Part shown: in pieces, positions 11,896-13,500 of the stretch
How positions within the stretch are numbered: position 1 is the first letter of the stretch
How the letters are laid out: each line of letters begins with the position of its first letter
Assembly: GCA_027619145.1 (NCBI GenBank)
Contig: JAQCGA010000042.1
Coordinates: 1 to 13,500, forward strand
Length of the DNA: 13,500 nt
Direction: 5' to 3'
From: a bacterium
GTDB taxonomy: Bacteria > Latescibacterota > UBA2968 > GCA-2709665
Translations under genes and position numbers: made by a program
The notes under the pieces: generated by a model
Database searches by the model: none
What the model saw: only the letters and a program-made list of their open reading frames with translations
Told to the model about the DNA's origin: nothing

Positions 11896-13413
11896 TCAAC
11901 CGTCACTCAACCGCCGTACTTCCAGAAACGCTGCAATATGCTGTGGTACTACTGCCCACCCCTGCGGTCGTCCCAGATAATAGGCGTCTTCACTTCCTAC
12001 ACCGGTTCCCCGGCAATTTGCCGCCAGTCCCCGTCGCCAGTAAAACCGCTTGATCCCTTCCCAACCTTTCAACGCCATGGGTTCGAATGCGTCCCGGTCA
12101 AGCCACCCTTCCCGGATGCACCGCCCGTACACATAGGTGATTCCGCTCGTACCCGAGCTTTCCAGCCGCGCCGACGGATGGTCTATCACGTTTCTCCACA
12201 GCCCTGTCTCCGCATCCTGATACCGTTTTAATGCGGCTCCCACTCGTTCGATTAAACTCAGGATTTGATCGAAGGCAGGATCAGTCCGTTGCATTTCTTC
12301 CAGCATATAGATCATTCCGTAAAGCGCGTGTGTCTGCCCACGGGCCCACGCCTGTCCAACTGCCTGTCCATCCCGAGTACAGTGCGCGATCAATCCGTCT
12401 TCCCGGATGTGGTATTTTCCCACGTGGTCCACAAGGCGAATGGCTTCCTCCAGATATTTTCTGTCTCCTGTCGCACGGCTTATTGCTGCAAAGGCCGGGC
12501 CGTGCATGTGCAGTGCCTCCGTCCAGATCACTTTGCGCCGCACGGTTGTTTTTGCTGTTGACAACCCCCGGAGTCTGGTCCAGTCCTGGTTCGGCATTCC
12601 CGGTTCTTTGTTGTTGAAGCCCAGGCCTCGGATTCCCAGCGGATCGTCTACAAATCCCACTCCCGTTACCACTCCCATCTCCCGGGGCCTGCCGGCGATC
12701 ACTTCGTCCAGCAGGGTCCGTGCTTTCTCCAGAGGCTTCCGATCTCCGGTCTGGTCAGCATACCACGCGGTGGCAAAATATCCGCTCAACGGATCGTGAG
12801 ATTCCGGGATCGGCATGTTTTCACAGGACTCCCGCACCGCGTTCAGCAATACCTCCCGTACATCTTCATGTCCGGCCTGTACGAATGCGAGAGCAGCCTT
12901 CCACCAGTGCAGCATAAATTCTCCCCACTTGCGGGACCGCTTTACACGTTCGATCACACTTGCTTTCATATCCGCCAGCATCTCTTCTTCAGGCCGGTCC
13001 AACTGCACCCGGTCCAGCCCTGGATGTCTCCTCGTCAATCCTGCGAGTGAGATCATATTGTATGCCAGGTTGGTTGTGTACAGGTCGATGACCAGGTTGG
13101 GATTGATTGCCATTGGAGACACCATTTCTCCCAGTGGATTCTCTATGCTGAATACGAATCCTGCTCCCCGGGCATATGTCTCCAGCCGTTCTCGCGATTC
13201 TGAGTTAGACAGTACAGCCTGAAGCGCCTGTTCGTCCAGCACTACGGCTTTGTATCCTTCCAGATTCTCGGGCAAATCCCTGGGCAATTCCTGCGCTTTG
13301 TTGAATTCCAAAAAAATTCCCTGCTCCAGAAGCTGAGACACAAATGATTGTATCAATGCATCATCCGGCCCCCGCTTTGAAATCACTGCCACCTCTGACC
13401 GCTCTCCTGCCAT
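11896..13413 (-). CDS. GH88/GH105-type unsaturated uronyl hydrolase with an extra N-terminal domain
   Basis: A 505-residue protein whose last 350 residues match the alpha6/alpha6-barrel hydrolases that remove 4,5-unsaturated uronic acids from lyase products. Visible blocks are KVIWTEALHMHGPAFAAISRATGDRKYLEEA (294-324), HIREDGLIAH (335-344), WARGQTHALYGM (356-367) and ETGLWRNV followed by RLESSGTSGITYVYGRCIREGWL. Asp339 is a candidate catalytic acid; the other expected Asp, in the usual W-x-D block, reads Glu299. Residues 1-95 look like a separate alpha/beta domain (EVAVIS..., GYKAVVLDEQAL, RERLETYARGAGFVFSI) resembling a glutamine-amidotransferase-like sheet without a catalytic triad; a helical linker follows. 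No signal peptide is present, so it is probably cytoplasmic. GAGGAG lies 8 bases before the ATG at 13413. Family members are usually 350-380 residues, hence the extra domain. Confidence 0.8.
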   Translation of the reverse strand: MAGERSEVAVISKRGPDDALIQSFVSQLLEQGIFLEFNKAQELPRDLPENLEGYKAVVLDEQALQAVLSNSESRERLETYARGAGFVFSIENPLGEMVSPMAINPNLVIDLYTTNLAYNMISLAGLTRRHPGLDRVQLDRPEEEMLADMKASVIERVKRSRKWGEFMLHWWKAALAFVQAGHEDVREVLLNAVRESCENMPIPESHDPLSGYFATAWYADQTGDRKPLEKARTLLDEVIAGRPREMGVVTGVGFVDDPLGIRGLGFNNKEPGMPNQDWTRLRGLSTAKTTVRRKVIWTEALHMHGPAFAAISRATGDRKYLEEAIRLVDHVGKYHIREDGLIAHCTRDGQAVGQAWARGQTHALYGMIYMLEEMQRTDPAFDQILSLIERVGAALKRYQDAETGLWRNVIDHPSARLESSGTSGITYVYGRCIREGWLDRDAFEPMALKGWEGIKRFYWRRGLAANCRGTGVGSEDAYYLGRPQGWAVVPQHIAAFLEVRRLSDG

Positions 13414-13500
13414 GGAGTGCTCTCCTCTGTTTGTTGAGATTCATCGAGTTTTATTTAAAGAGAATCAGTTTTCTAAAATATCCAGGCAAGATTTGAACCG

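Noticed and set aside
10799..13479. Shared 12-mer AGTTTTCTAAAA upstream of hicB and upstream of the GH88/GH105-type gene, as a common regulatory site.
   Set aside because: Several 12-base repeats are expected by chance in a window of this size, and the flanks do not match.
1..13500. CRISPR array, insertion sequence or integrase-associated island.
   Set aside because: No regularly spaced repeats, no transposase or recombinase motifs and no terminal inverted repeats were seen on either strand.

Overview
The window reads as a chromosomal segment of a moderately GC-rich, probably Gram-negative bacterium that degrades polysaccharides. Two lipoprotein-type signal peptides, an exported c-type cytochrome and a textbook sigma-54 promoter support a diderm with RpoN. 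The mix of an unusual heparinase II/III-type lyase, a GH88/GH105-type unsaturated-uronyl hydrolase and a cytochrome-linked PQQ sugar dehydrogenase would suit an uncultured saccharolytic lineage such as Latescibacterota or Poribacteria. That placement is an impression from gene content, not a measurement.

Layout. 1-2894 (minus): most of an AddA/RecB-type helicase-nuclease, cut by the left edge just where its nuclease domain begins; a palindromic repeat sits in frame in its inter-domain linker. 2895-3292: non-coding, with short direct repeats and two back-to-back hairpins that look like a REP element. 3293-5818 (plus): heparinase II/III-type lyase with a zinc-ribbon-like insert. 5831-6442 (minus): lipoprotein with a DUF5519 'luciferase' domain, convergent with the lyase. 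6576-8003 (plus): cytochrome c fused to a soluble aldose dehydrogenase. 8076-8681 (plus): HigB/HigA-like toxin-antitoxin pair ending at a strong terminator. 8877-8892: sigma-54 promoter for a META-domain lipoprotein (8950-9726), also closed by a strong terminator. 9816-10748 (minus): hicB-hicA followed closely by a GNAT acetyltransferase. 10940-13413 (minus): a GH88/GH105-type hydrolase followed by an aminoglycoside phosphotransferase-like kinase.

How the genes may work together. The lyase and the GH88/GH105 enzyme are the classical two steps for uronate-containing polysaccharides: beta-elimination leaves a 4,5-unsaturated uronyl end, and the hydrolase removes it. Neither shows a signal peptide, so both probably act on imported oligosaccharides. 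The sugar dehydrogenase would oxidise aldoses in the periplasm and pass electrons to its own heme. Between the two carbohydrate genes lies an accessory-looking stretch: two unrelated toxin-antitoxin modules, an acetyltransferase, a kinase of an antibiotic-inactivating family and a sigma-54-driven envelope protein. No transposase, integrase, CRISPR array or complete tRNA is visible.

A composition feature cuts across the genes. From 1 to about 10.3 kb the plus strand is rich in G and T at third codon positions whichever strand is coding. It becomes neutral over the kinase gene, then C-rich from about 11.9 kb to 13.4 kb.
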